Origin: an uncultured Terriglobus sp.
GTDB lineage: Bacteria > Acidobacteriota > Terriglobia > Terriglobales > Acidobacteriaceae
DNA length: 21,837 nucleotides
Direction: 5' to 3'
Assembly (NCBI GenBank): GCA_937871605.1
Contig: CALMRM010000018.1
Span: 27,019-48,855 of the forward strand
Positions 7,590 through 15,253 of this stretch are shown here, one piece after another. Positions within the stretch are counted from its first letter, which is position 1, and every line of letters starts with the position of its first letter. Below the pieces are notes generated by a model. The model did not search any database. It was not told the DNA's origin and saw only the letters and a list, made by a program, of their open reading frames with translations. A program made the position numbers and the translations under genes.

Positions 7590-9005
7590 CTAGGCGGGCC
7601 GCACCGGTTGCACCACGCGCACCTGTTCGGTTTCGCCGCTGTGAGGGTTGTGCCAGCTGCCCGGCGGGCAGATGATGTCGTCTACATGTGCCGGGCCCCA
7701 GGTGTGGGGTGCATACGGCAACACCGGGGTGTCCTGTTTGAGCACCGGGTCCACAATACGCCAGGCCTCTTCCACGTAATCCTGCCGGGCAAAGAGAGTT
7801 GCGTCGCCTGCCATGGCATCGCTCAGCACACGCTCGTAGGCCTCCATCTCGGCGGGCCGTGAGTGCTGTGCGGCCACCAGCTCAACCAGTTGCCGCTTTG
7901 CCCCCGTGGCAGGCGTGGCAGACAGTGCAACAGCGACGGCCATCTCAGGGTTCAGCCGGATGCGCAGGTAGTTTTGCGGCGTGCTCTCCGGGCTCACATC
8001 GGTGATGGGCGGCCGCCGCACGCGCGCCATCACCTCCAGGCAGGTGGTGGGCAGGTTTTTACCGGCTCGAATGAAGAACGGTACGCCCTGCCATCGCCAG
8101 GAGTTGATGTCGATGCGAAGCGCGGCAAAGGTCTCCGTGGTGGAGCTCGGCCGGACACCGGGCTCATTCAAATACCCCTCGAATTGACCGCGCACCAGGT
8201 TGTTTGCCGTGACAGGCGGAATGGACTTGAGCACCTTGACCTTTTCATCCCGCAAGGACTCACTGTCATTTCTGGCGGGTGCCTCCATGGTCAGGTTGGA
8301 GAGCACCTGGAAGATGTGGTTCTGAACCACGTCGCGGATGGTGCCGGTGGCGTCGTAAAACGCACCGCGACCCTGCACGCCGAAGTCTTCCGCCATGGTG
8401 ATTTGCACGCTCTCAATGTGGTCGCGGTTCCAGAGGCCCTCGAAGATGGCATTGGAGAAACGGAACGACACCAGGTTGTACACCGAATTTTTGGCGAGAT
8501 AGTGATCGATGCGAAAGATCGCGGACTCGTCAAAAAAGGTGTGCAGGATGCGGTTCAGTTCCTGTGCCGATTGGAGGTCATGCCCGAATGGCTTTTCCAC
8601 GATGATGCGCGCGTTGGTGGCGCAATCCGCCTTCACCAGTTGCTCCACTACCGTGCCAAAGAGTACGGGTGGAATCGCAAGGTAGTGAGCGGGACGTTGC
8701 GCGCTGCCAAGCTGCTTGCGGATGGCCTCAAAGGTGGAAAGGTCGCCGTACTCCCCATCCACATAGCTCAGCAGGGCAGCCAGCTTCGGCCATGCAACTT
8801 CGTCCACACCGCCGTGCGTGCGCAGGCTGTCCAGCGCGCGCGCCTTCAGCTGCTCCAGGGTCCAGCCCGCCTTTGCAACACCGATCACGGGAACATCAAG
8901 CTTGCCGTGCCGGACCATGGACTGCAGTGCTGGAAATATTTTTTTGTACGCAAGATCACCGGTCGCACCGAAGAACACAAGTGCGTCGGAGTGTGGGTTA
9001 GGCAT
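7590..9005 (-). CDS. zwf: Glucose-6-phosphate 1-dehydrogenase
   Basis: Catalyses NADP-dependent oxidation of glucose 6-phosphate to 6-phosphogluconolactone, entering the oxidative pentose phosphate pathway. The 471-residue protein has the N-terminal nucleotide motif FFGATGDLAYKK, the EKPFGHD segment (137-143), the substrate signature RIDHYLAKN (165-173), and a catalytic histidine in VVQNHIFQ (H230). The signature differs from the usual RIDHYLGKE at two positions (A171, N173), but the lysine K172 is kept. The C-terminal PYAPHTWGP region is also typical. AAGGAG lies 5 nt before the ATG on the minus strand (9011-9016 on the plus strand), a strong start. It follows rfbC by 45 nt and may be co-transcribed with it and the GT2 gene. 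Confidence 0.93.
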   Translation of the reverse strand: MPNPHSDALVFFGATGDLAYKKIFPALQSMVRHGKLDVPVIGVAKAGWTLEQLKARALDSLRTHGGVDEVAWPKLAALLSYVDGEYGDLSTFEAIRKQLGSAQRPAHYLAIPPVLFGTVVEQLVKADCATNARIIVEKPFGHDLQSAQELNRILHTFFDESAIFRIDHYLAKNSVYNLVSFRFSNAIFEGLWNRDHIESVQITMAEDFGVQGRGAFYDATGTIRDVVQNHIFQVLSNLTMEAPARNDSESLRDEKVKVLKSIPPVTANNLVRGQFEGYLNEPGVRPSSTTETFAALRIDINSWRWQGVPFFIRAGKNLPTTCLEVMARVRRPPITDVSPESTPQNYLRIRLNPEMAVAVALSATPATGAKRQLVELVAAQHSRPAEMEAYERVLSDAMAGDATLFARQDYVEEAWRIVDPVLKQDTPVLPYAPHTWGPAHVDDIICPPGSWHNPHSGETEQVRVVQPVRPA

Positions 9006-9050
9006 TGCTGCTCCTTAGCGGCGTGCTGCGCTGGCGAAGAAAGATGCCGT

Positions 9051-9602
9051 TCACTCGAACGTCTCAGCTTCGGCCAATGTGAGTCCAGCCTCGTCCTTGG
9101 CCGATAAAATGGGCCCCGTTCCAATCAGATGCAGAGGCCACTCAATGCCAAGCGCCGGATCGTTCCAGAGCAGCGACCGTTCCCGGTCTGGCGCATAAAA
9201 TTCCGACGCCTTGTATGCGACCTCTGCCGTTTCACTCAGCACCAGAAAGCCGTGAGCAAAGCCGGGCGGAATCCAGAGCATACGACGAGCCTGGTCGTCG
9301 AGCAGCTCTCCCGCATACTGCCCAAATGTTGCGGACGAACGGCGCAGGTCTACCGCAACATCGTAGATCTCGCCCTGCAGCACGCGGATGAGCTTGCCCT
9401 GCGGCGTGCCCAGTTGGTAGTGCAAGCCGCGCAACACGCCACGCAGTGATTTGGAGTGGTTGTCCTGTACAAACCGTGTGGGGAGGCCCAGCTCTTGAAA
9501 GACACGCTCGTTGTACGACTCAAGAAAAAAGCCGCGCTGGTCACCAAAGACCTTTGGTTGAAGCGCAACGACGTCAGGGATGGCTGTCCGAATGGCGTTC
9601 AT
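9051..9602 (-). CDS. rfbC: dTDP-4-dehydrorhamnose 3,5-epimerase
   Basis: Cupin-fold epimerase acting on dTDP-4-keto-6-deoxyglucose in dTDP-L-rhamnose synthesis. Visible motifs are FGDQRGFFLESYN, the LRGLHYQ segment with the catalytic histidine, QGKLIRVLQGEIYDVAVDLR, WIPPGFAHGF and LLWNDPALGIEWP. The ATG at 9602 (protein MNAIRTAIPDV, 183 residues) gives the normal family N-terminus; an in-frame ATG at 9683 would add 27 residues that overlap the end of the GT2 gene. Neither has a strong Shine-Dalgarno. The other three rhamnose-pathway genes (rfbA, rfbB, rfbD) are not in this window, so the enzyme depends on genes elsewhere. It lies between a GT2 gene and zwf on the same strand. Confidence 0.88.
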   Translation of the reverse strand: MNAIRTAIPDVVALQPKVFGDQRGFFLESYNERVFQELGLPTRFVQDNHSKSLRGVLRGLHYQLGTPQGKLIRVLQGEIYDVAVDLRRSSATFGQYAGELLDDQARRMLWIPPGFAHGFLVLSETAEVAYKASEFYAPDRERSLLWNDPALGIEWPLHLIGTGPILSAKDEAGLTLAEAETFE

Positions 9603-9621
9603 GGTGTCGATTCGTAGGGTG

Positions 9622-11262
9622 TCACACGCCCACAGGGTAGGGCTTTTCATGGAACTCACTGCCGGGTTTGCCTGCGCGCTCAAAGCGGCCCTGTAAGAGG
9701 CTCAACAGGCCCGTGTACCAGTACCCAAAAACAAACAGCAGCAGAAACGGCACGGTGAAATAGTTCTCGCTAGTCACGGCGTACCAGACCGTGAAGGCAA
9801 AGTAGCAGCCAATAGCCAGCTCTATCCAGGGGATAATGCCGAGCCGCTTGCGGTATTTCTTTGCGGCAAGGTTACGCTCGCCTTTGTTTTGCACCCGGTA
9901 TTTCGGCGTCCGCGCAAAGGCAGACTTGATGCCGAACAGCGCTTCCAGCACGGCCTTTGTGTTGGTGATGGTCAGGCCCACGCCCAGCGACATTAAAAAC
10001 GGCAGATAAAGAAATGTCTTGTACCAGCGCCCGGGAAAAAGCTCCTTTTGCGAGACCAGGTAAAAGCTCGAGATGGACATGGTGCTGGCCATGAACAGCG
10101 GAAAATCGATGAGCAGCATCTGCACCCAGCCCTGCCAGCTGCGGATGATCATCGCGGGCATCAGCAGAACGCTGAGCACGATCATCAGCGGGTAGCTCAG
10201 ATTGGCCGTGAGGTGGTACCAGGCTTCCAGCTTGGTGTGGAACGGCGCGTCGCTACGCAGAACGCGCGGCAAGATTTTTTTGCTCGTTTGGATCAAGCCC
10301 TTTGCCCAGCGCGCCTGCTGCGTTTTGAACGCAGTCATCTCGATCGGCAGCTCGGCGGGGCACTCTACATCCTGCAGATACTTAAAGCGCCAACCCTTGA
10401 GTTGAGCACGGTAACTCAGGTCCGTGTCCTCGGTGAGTGTGTCGTGCTGCCAGCCGCCAGCTTCTTCAATCGCGCGCCGCTGCCACATACCGGCTGTGCC
10501 GTTGAAGTTAAAGAAGACACCCGCGCGCGACCGGCCGCCATGTTCCAGCACAAAGTGGCCGTCCAGCAGAATGGCTTCCACCTCCGTCAGAAAGCTGTAA
10601 TGACGGTTGAGGTGGGTCCAGCGCGTCTGCACCATGCCCACCTCTGCCTCTGCGAAGTGGTGGACCACCTTCTCCAGCCAGTCGGGCGGCGGTACAAAGT
10701 CCGCATCGAAGATCGCGATCAGGGAACCGCGCGCCGTCTTCAGTCCGGCATCGAGCGCTCCTGCTTTAAAGCCGTACCGGTCTGACCGGTGCAGGTAGTA
10801 CACCGGCTGCGGTAGGAGGCCAGCCGAACCCTCCGCGTACCGGCGCACAACGTCTGCCGCCACGGCCTGCGTCTCGTCCGTCGAGTCATCCAGCACTTGA
10901 ATCTCAAAGCGGTCGCGCGGATAGCGTAAGCGGCAACAGGCATCGATCAAGCGGTCGATGACGTACTGCTCATTAAAGATGGGCAGCTGCACGGTGACAA
11001 AGGGCAGTTCACCGTCAGCAAATACCTGCGGTGCTTGTGCGCTGCGTGCCTGCTTGTTCTTGTTACGGTAATAAAGCCAGACCAGCTGGTAGCGGTGAAT
11101 GCCGTAGAAGGCAAGAATCACCATGACGATGAAATAGGGAATCAGCAGGCCCAGGTCGAAGGCATTCAGGTGGTACAGGCCGCGAAAGCGCTTGGCACGG
11201 TCACCGGTCTGATTATTGACCCAATGCGCGATGGCGCTTGGCTGCGTCAGCAGCAGCGTCAT
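9622..11262 (-). CDS. Membrane family 2 glycosyltransferase (cellulose-synthase/CslA-like)
   Basis: A 546-residue processive-type GT2. A membrane segment lies at about 35-55, followed by the cytosolic GT-A domain: VTVQLPIFNE, DDSTDET (D125/D126), FDADF (D186/D188), TEDTDLSYR (E278/D279) and QQARW (315-319). Four or five membrane helices follow (about 345-450 and 480-525). The D, DxD, TED, Q(Q/R)xRW set is that of enzymes making beta-linked polysaccharides or glycolipids, and the overall layout resembles glucomannan-synthase-like CslA proteins. The sugar donor is unknown. The gene is first in a minus-strand series with rfbC and zwf and is divergent from the glf operon, which supports a role in surface glycan assembly. 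No Shine-Dalgarno is evident at the chosen ATG. Confidence 0.87.
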   Translation of the reverse strand: MTLLLTQPSAIAHWVNNQTGDRAKRFRGLYHLNAFDLGLLIPYFIVMVILAFYGIHRYQLVWLYYRNKNKQARSAQAPQVFADGELPFVTVQLPIFNEQYVIDRLIDACCRLRYPRDRFEIQVLDDSTDETQAVAADVVRRYAEGSAGLLPQPVYYLHRSDRYGFKAGALDAGLKTARGSLIAIFDADFVPPPDWLEKVVHHFAEAEVGMVQTRWTHLNRHYSFLTEVEAILLDGHFVLEHGGRSRAGVFFNFNGTAGMWQRRAIEEAGGWQHDTLTEDTDLSYRAQLKGWRFKYLQDVECPAELPIEMTAFKTQQARWAKGLIQTSKKILPRVLRSDAPFHTKLEAWYHLTANLSYPLMIVLSVLLMPAMIIRSWQGWVQMLLIDFPLFMASTMSISSFYLVSQKELFPGRWYKTFLYLPFLMSLGVGLTITNTKAVLEALFGIKSAFARTPKYRVQNKGERNLAAKKYRKRLGIIPWIELAIGCYFAFTVWYAVTSENYFTVPFLLLFVFGYWYTGLLSLLQGRFERAGKPGSEFHEKPYPVGV

Positions 11263-11541
11263 GGCAAACGTGTGTAGGGCGGTCAGCAGAAGCGTTCTCC
11301 ACAGTGGGCTTGGCGGCTACCAACGATAGTACGCGACTGGTGCAGGCGAAAGAGTGCGCGCAGGCGCATAGGTGCACCTCGGCAAGGCAGCAGGAGAGCG
11401 CCAGGGCTGCAGGAGGCTGCGTATTCCGCTGCGTGCGCAGAGTGGAAAAACACACTTAGGAATTACTGGTCATAGCATGCCAAGATGCAGCATGACCGTT
11501 CCTGCGGCGAATGCGCCAGCATTCTGCATCATAATAAAACT
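11263..11541. promoter_or_regulatory. Divergent intergenic region between the GT2 and GT4 genes
   Basis: About 280 nt with no convincing gene. It contains a 10-bp palindrome AGGTGCACCT (11370-11379) and GGTCAT (11468-11473) paired with ATGACC (11492-11497). Nested inside are GCAT (11475-11478) and ATGC (11485-11488). GATGCAG (11484-11490) also pairs with CTGCATC (11524-11530). On the minus strand TACTAT (11326-11331) could be a -10 box for the GT2 gene. Promoters for both directions should lie here, but no strong -35/-10 pair is visible. Confidence 0.35.
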
Positions 11542-12723
11542 ATGCAGGATAGTTCAGAGGTCGTCCGGTTGCAGGCCGTTGTATGTTTTTCTCACCTCCG
11601 CTGGAATTTCGTGTTCCAACGTCCGCAACACCTCTTGACTCGCTTTGCGCAAACGTTACCGGTTTACTTCTGGGAAGAACCACGGTACGGCGACCGCGCC
11701 GCCGCAGAGATCCAGATCGAGCGCGGTCCGGATGAAGTCACAGTACTGACCCCGCTGCTGCCGCATGGACTCAGTGCCGCGGAAGCCGACGCCGCTCAGC
11801 GCACGCTGCTCGATACCTTCATTCAGCAGCAGGGACTTAGCCGCTTTCTAGCCTGGTATTACACGCCCATGGCGCTCAGCTTTACACAGCACCTTCTGCC
11901 AGACGCGATTGTGTACGACTGCATGGATGAGCTGTCCGCCTTCCAGGGCGCGCCGCCAGAGCTGATCCAGCTCGAACAGAAGCTGTTTGCAAAAGCAGAC
12001 GTGGTGTTCGCCGGCGGTGCAAGCCTGTACGAATCCAAGCGCACCCAGCACGGCAATGTGCACCTGTTTCCCAGCAGCATCGATCGCAAGCACTTTGGCG
12101 CGGCACGCAAGCCAACGGCCGACCCCGCCGACCAGGCTGCCATCGCACACCCGCGCATCGGTTTCTTCGGCGTGCTGGATGAGCGATTGGACATCGAGTT
12201 GCTGCGCGGCATTGCAGAGGCTCGTCCCGAATGGCACTTCGTGCTGATCGGCCCGGTGGTGAAAATCCGCCAGGAAGACCTGCCGCAGGCGGCAAACATG
12301 CACTACGTCGGGCCAAAGCAGTACGCTGAATTGCCGCAGTATGTGGCCAACTGGGATGTTGCCATGCTGCCGTTTGCACGCAACGCATCCACGCGTTTCA
12401 TCAGTCCGACGAAAACACCGGAGTACCTGGCTGCGGGCAAGCCGGTGGTGTCCACGCCCATTCGCGACGTGGTTAAACCGTACGGGGAGCGCGGCTTGGT
12501 GCGCATTGCCGCCACGCCAGCGGAGTTCATCGCAGCGGTAGAAGCATCGCTGCAGCCCGCGGAGAGTCGCTGGCTGGCAAAGGTAGACGAATACCTGGGT
12601 TCCACCTCGTGGGACAAGACGTTTGCTGAGATGTGCGCCGCCATCGATGCCGTACTCGCAACTCGCTCACAGCCTGCCAGGGCAGACTTTGCGAAACAAA
12701 CAAGGAGCGAAAAGCATGTTTGA
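11542..12723 (+). CDS. GT4-like glycosyltransferase, first gene of the glf operon
   Basis: A GT-B-fold glycosyltransferase without membrane segments. The N-terminal domain begins with VVCFSHLRWNFVFQRPQHLLTRFA, a hallmark of a bacterial group often found beside UDP-galactopyranose mutase. The C-terminal domain carries HPRIGFFGVLDERLDIELL and the donor-site pattern SPTKTPEYLAAGKPVVSTPIRDV. The ATG at 11542 (393 residues) places the conserved VVCFSHLRW near the N-terminus; an upstream in-frame ATG at 11485 adds a Cys/His-containing 19-residue stretch I consider non-native, though no Shine-Dalgarno decides between them. The stop codon overlaps the glf start by 8 nt, so translation is coupled. A galactofuranosyl- or related transferase role is an inference from the neighbour. 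Confidence 0.8.
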   Translation: MQDSSEVVRLQAVVCFSHLRWNFVFQRPQHLLTRFAQTLPVYFWEEPRYGDRAAAEIQIERGPDEVTVLTPLLPHGLSAAEADAAQRTLLDTFIQQQGLSRFLAWYYTPMALSFTQHLLPDAIVYDCMDELSAFQGAPPELIQLEQKLFAKADVVFAGGASLYESKRTQHGNVHLFPSSIDRKHFGAARKPTADPADQAAIAHPRIGFFGVLDERLDIELLRGIAEARPEWHFVLIGPVVKIRQEDLPQAANMHYVGPKQYAELPQYVANWDVAMLPFARNASTRFISPTKTPEYLAAGKPVVSTPIRDVVKPYGERGLVRIAATPAEFIAAVEASLQPAESRWLAKVDEYLGSTSWDKTFAEMCAAIDAVLATRSQPARADFAKQTRSEKHV

Positions 12724-13906
12724 TTACCTCATCGTCGGCGCCGGGTTCGCCGGCAGCATTCTGGCGGAACGACTCGCGGCGCGCTCTGACGCGAAGATTC
12801 TGCTGATTGACAAGCGTAACCATATCGCCGGTAACGCATACGACTTTTATGACGACGCCGGTGTGCTGGTGCACAAGTATGGCCCGCACATCTTCCACAC
12901 CAACTCTGAGAAGGTGTTTGAGTACCTGTCGCGCTTTACAGAGTGGCGGCCGTATGAGCATCGCGTGCAGGCCAGCGTTGAAGGTCAGCTGGTGCCAATG
13001 CCCATCAACACCGACACGCTGAACAAGCTGTACGGCATGAATCTCACCTGCCAGGAAGCTGAAGGCTACCTCGCTTCGGTTGCAGAGCCGCGCGCTGAGG
13101 TCAAGACCTCAGAGGATGCCGTGGTCAGCCGCGTAGGCCGCGATCTGTATGAGAAGTTCTTTCGCAATTACACGCGAAAGCAATGGGCGTTGGACCCGTC
13201 GGAACTCGATGCTGCGGTTGCCGCTCGCGTCCCCGCGCGTACGTCCCGCGACGACCGATACTTCACCGACAAACTGCAAGCCATGCCGCTGCACGGATTT
13301 ACGCGCATGTTTGAGCGGATGTTGGACCATCCCAACATCCGCATCATGTTGAACACGACCTATCGCGAAATCGAGCAGGAACTGCAGTTCAAGGAACTCA
13401 TCTTCACCGGTCCTATCGACGAGTACTTCGAGTACTGCTATGGTCGCCTGCCATACCGTTCGCTTCACTTCAAGCACCAGACGTTCGACCGTGAGCTGTA
13501 CCAGCCAGCGGCGGTGGTCAACTACCCAAATGAGCATGCTTATACGCGTGTGACGGAGTTCAAATATCTCACCGGGCAGGAACACCCAAAGACCAGCGTG
13601 GTCTTCGAGTATCCCCGTGCGGAAGGCGATCCATACTATCCCATACCACAGCCGCAGAATGCGGAACTGTACGCGCGCTACAAGGCCATGGCCGACGCTC
13701 TGCCGGACGTTCACTTCGCGGGCAGGCTTGCAACCTATCGCTACTACAACATGGACCAGGTGGTAGCGCAGGCGCTGATGCTGGCCGAACGCCTGACTGC
13801 ACGAAACCCAGTCACCTCGCCGCTCGCGGCAGTGCATCCTCCAGCAGCAACCCGGGAAGAAAGCCGAACGAATGGCTCAAAACTCAACGGCACTGCCACA
13901 GCGTAA
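12716..13906 (+). CDS. glf: UDP-galactopyranose mutase
   Basis: FAD-dependent enzyme interconverting UDP-galactopyranose and UDP-galactofuranose, the precursor of Galf-containing surface glycans. The 396-residue protein starts MFDYLIVGAGFAGS (FAD Rossmann motif). It contains GNAYDFYDDAG, the KYGPHIFHT segment, YTRKQWALDPSELDA, RDDRYFTDKLQAMPLHGFTRMFERML, FTGPIDEYF and NYPNEHAYTRVTEFKYLTGQ, all characteristic of the family. AAGGAGCG at 12702-12709 gives a well-spaced ribosome binding site for the ATG at 12716; a longer reading frame from 12623 lacks support. The gene overlaps the preceding glycosyltransferase by 8 nt. The apparent start of the next gene lies 35 nt inside glf. Confidence 0.95.
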   Translation: MFDYLIVGAGFAGSILAERLAARSDAKILLIDKRNHIAGNAYDFYDDAGVLVHKYGPHIFHTNSEKVFEYLSRFTEWRPYEHRVQASVEGQLVPMPINTDTLNKLYGMNLTCQEAEGYLASVAEPRAEVKTSEDAVVSRVGRDLYEKFFRNYTRKQWALDPSELDAAVAARVPARTSRDDRYFTDKLQAMPLHGFTRMFERMLDHPNIRIMLNTTYREIEQELQFKELIFTGPIDEYFEYCYGRLPYRSLHFKHQTFDRELYQPAAVVNYPNEHAYTRVTEFKYLTGQEHPKTSVVFEYPRAEGDPYYPIPQPQNAELYARYKAMADALPDVHFAGRLATYRYYNMDQVVAQALMLAERLTARNPVTSPLAAVHPPAATREESRTNGSKLNGTATA

Positions 13907-15251
13907 GAATGGCCCTGTTGCACCGGGTGATTTTAACCCGGTGCAAACCGCCTCGCAGCAAGTACCGCTTCCCATCTGGGGCGGCGTCGAATGTACCTAC
14001 AATCGTGTCCACGATACCTACTTCGATCAGACGGAGCTCTCCGGGCACGCCGACCGTACGTCGGACTTTGCGACGATTGCTGCGCTGGGTATAAAGACGC
14101 TGCGCTATGGGCTGCTGTGGGATCGTCACGTCCGTACCGGCTCGTGGGATTGGGCAGATCGCTGCATCCACTCGATGCAGAGTGCCGGCATCCGGCCAAT
14201 TGCAGGTCTTCTGCACCATGGCAGTGGGCCGCCGCACACCGACCTCTTAGCGCCCGAGTTCCCGGAGCAGCTTGCCGACTTCGCTGGCGCGGTTGCGCAG
14301 CGCTACCCCGAGATCGACGCCTACACGCCGGTCAACGAGCCAAATACAACGGCGCGATTCAGTGGGCAGTACGGCCTTTGGTATCCGCACGGCCGCTCGC
14401 CGCACCAGTTTCTGTGCGCACTGCTCAACCAGGTGAAGGGCACAGTGCTGTCCATGCGGGCCATCCGCCGCGAGCGGCCCGACGCGCAGCTCATCCAGAC
14501 AGACGACGCAGGTAGCATCGCGAGCACGCCGGAACTGCGCTCCACGGCAGAACTGCTGCAGGCGCGCCAGTGGCTTACATTCGACCTGCTGTGTGGCACG
14601 GTGGACCGTGCGCATCCCATGTTCCGCTACCTGCAGGAGCGCGGTCTTCCAGAACACGACATTCTCTGGTTCAGCGACAATCCGTGCCCGCCCGACATTG
14701 TGGGGCTTAATTACTACGTGACCAGCGACCGCTTTCTAGACCATCGCACCCACCTGTACCCCGACCATCTCCGGTCCAGTGAAGGCCCATTCATCGATGT
14801 GGAAGCGGTTCGCGTGTCAGCCCTGCCCGAACCTGATTTTGGCAGGCCTGTTCGTGAGGCGTGGCAGCGGTATGGCAGGCCCGTGGCGCTGACAGAGGTC
14901 CATCTCGGTGGTGAACCTGCGGAACAGGTGCGCTGGCTGGCTGCTGCCTACCACGCCATGCAGCAGGCACAGCGCGACGGTCTGCCGTGCGCGGCGCTCA
15001 CGGTGTGGGCACTGTTGGGTTCGTTCTTCTGGAACGAAATGGTCACGCGAGACAACGGCCACTATGAGGCGGGTGTGTTTGATGTCGGCGGCGGTATGCC
15101 CCTGCCTACGCCGCTCGCGGACATCGTCCGGCAGATTGCACGCGGAGACGTACCGCAGCACGCAGCACTCGCCGAACCTGGCTGGTGGCAGCGTGAAGAG
15201 CGCACTTGCTACCCATGGCTTGCGGCTGAAGCGGTCGAGCGAGCCGCGTAA
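13872..15251 (+). CDS. GH1-like glycoside hydrolase protein, last gene of the glf operon
   Basis: A (beta/alpha)8-type protein of up to 459 residues. Motifs match glycoside hydrolase family 1: TLRYGLLWDRH, the acid/base motif YTPVNEP (E156), GLNYYVTSDR, and a candidate nucleophile in ALTEVHLG (E342). It reads TEVH rather than the usual TENG. This TEVH variety is, to my knowledge, often found as the N-terminal half of a fusion with an RfbD-like dTDP-4-dehydrorhamnose reductase; here the reductase half is absent and the protein stops after a WLAAEAVERAA tail. The ATG at 13872 overlaps glf by 35 nt. A GTG at 13941 would avoid the overlap and lies at the edge of a strong inverted repeat, so the start is uncertain. 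The stop is 2 nt from that of convergent mqnC. Substrate unknown. Confidence 0.8.
   Translation: MAQNSTALPQRKNGPVAPGDFNPVQTASQQVPLPIWGGVECTYNRVHDTYFDQTELSGHADRTSDFATIAALGIKTLRYGLLWDRHVRTGSWDWADRCIHSMQSAGIRPIAGLLHHGSGPPHTDLLAPEFPEQLADFAGAVAQRYPEIDAYTPVNEPNTTARFSGQYGLWYPHGRSPHQFLCALLNQVKGTVLSMRAIRRERPDAQLIQTDDAGSIASTPELRSTAELLQARQWLTFDLLCGTVDRAHPMFRYLQERGLPEHDILWFSDNPCPPDIVGLNYYVTSDRFLDHRTHLYPDHLRSSEGPFIDVEAVRVSALPEPDFGRPVREAWQRYGRPVALTEVHLGGEPAEQVRWLAAAYHAMQQAQRDGLPCAALTVWALLGSFFWNEMVTRDNGHYEAGVFDVGGGMPLPTPLADIVRQIARGDVPQHAALAEPGWWQREERTCYPWLAAEAVERAA
13918..13946. promoter_or_regulatory. Perfect 11-bp inverted repeat just after the glf stop codon
   Basis: TTGCACCGGGT (13918-13928) and ACCCGGTGCAA (13936-13946) are perfect reverse complements separated by 7 nt. 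The element begins 12 nt after the glf stop and lies within codons 16-25 of the GH1 gene if that starts at 13872. In RNA it would form a strong hairpin; in DNA it could be a dimeric repressor site. There is no following T-run, so a simple intrinsic terminator is unlikely. Confidence 0.5.
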
Positions 15252-15253
15252 CG

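Noticed and set aside
7863..9107. 414-residue plus-strand frame opposite zwf
   Set aside because: zwf motifs are unambiguous on the minus strand; the plus frame shows no domain and simply mirrors it.
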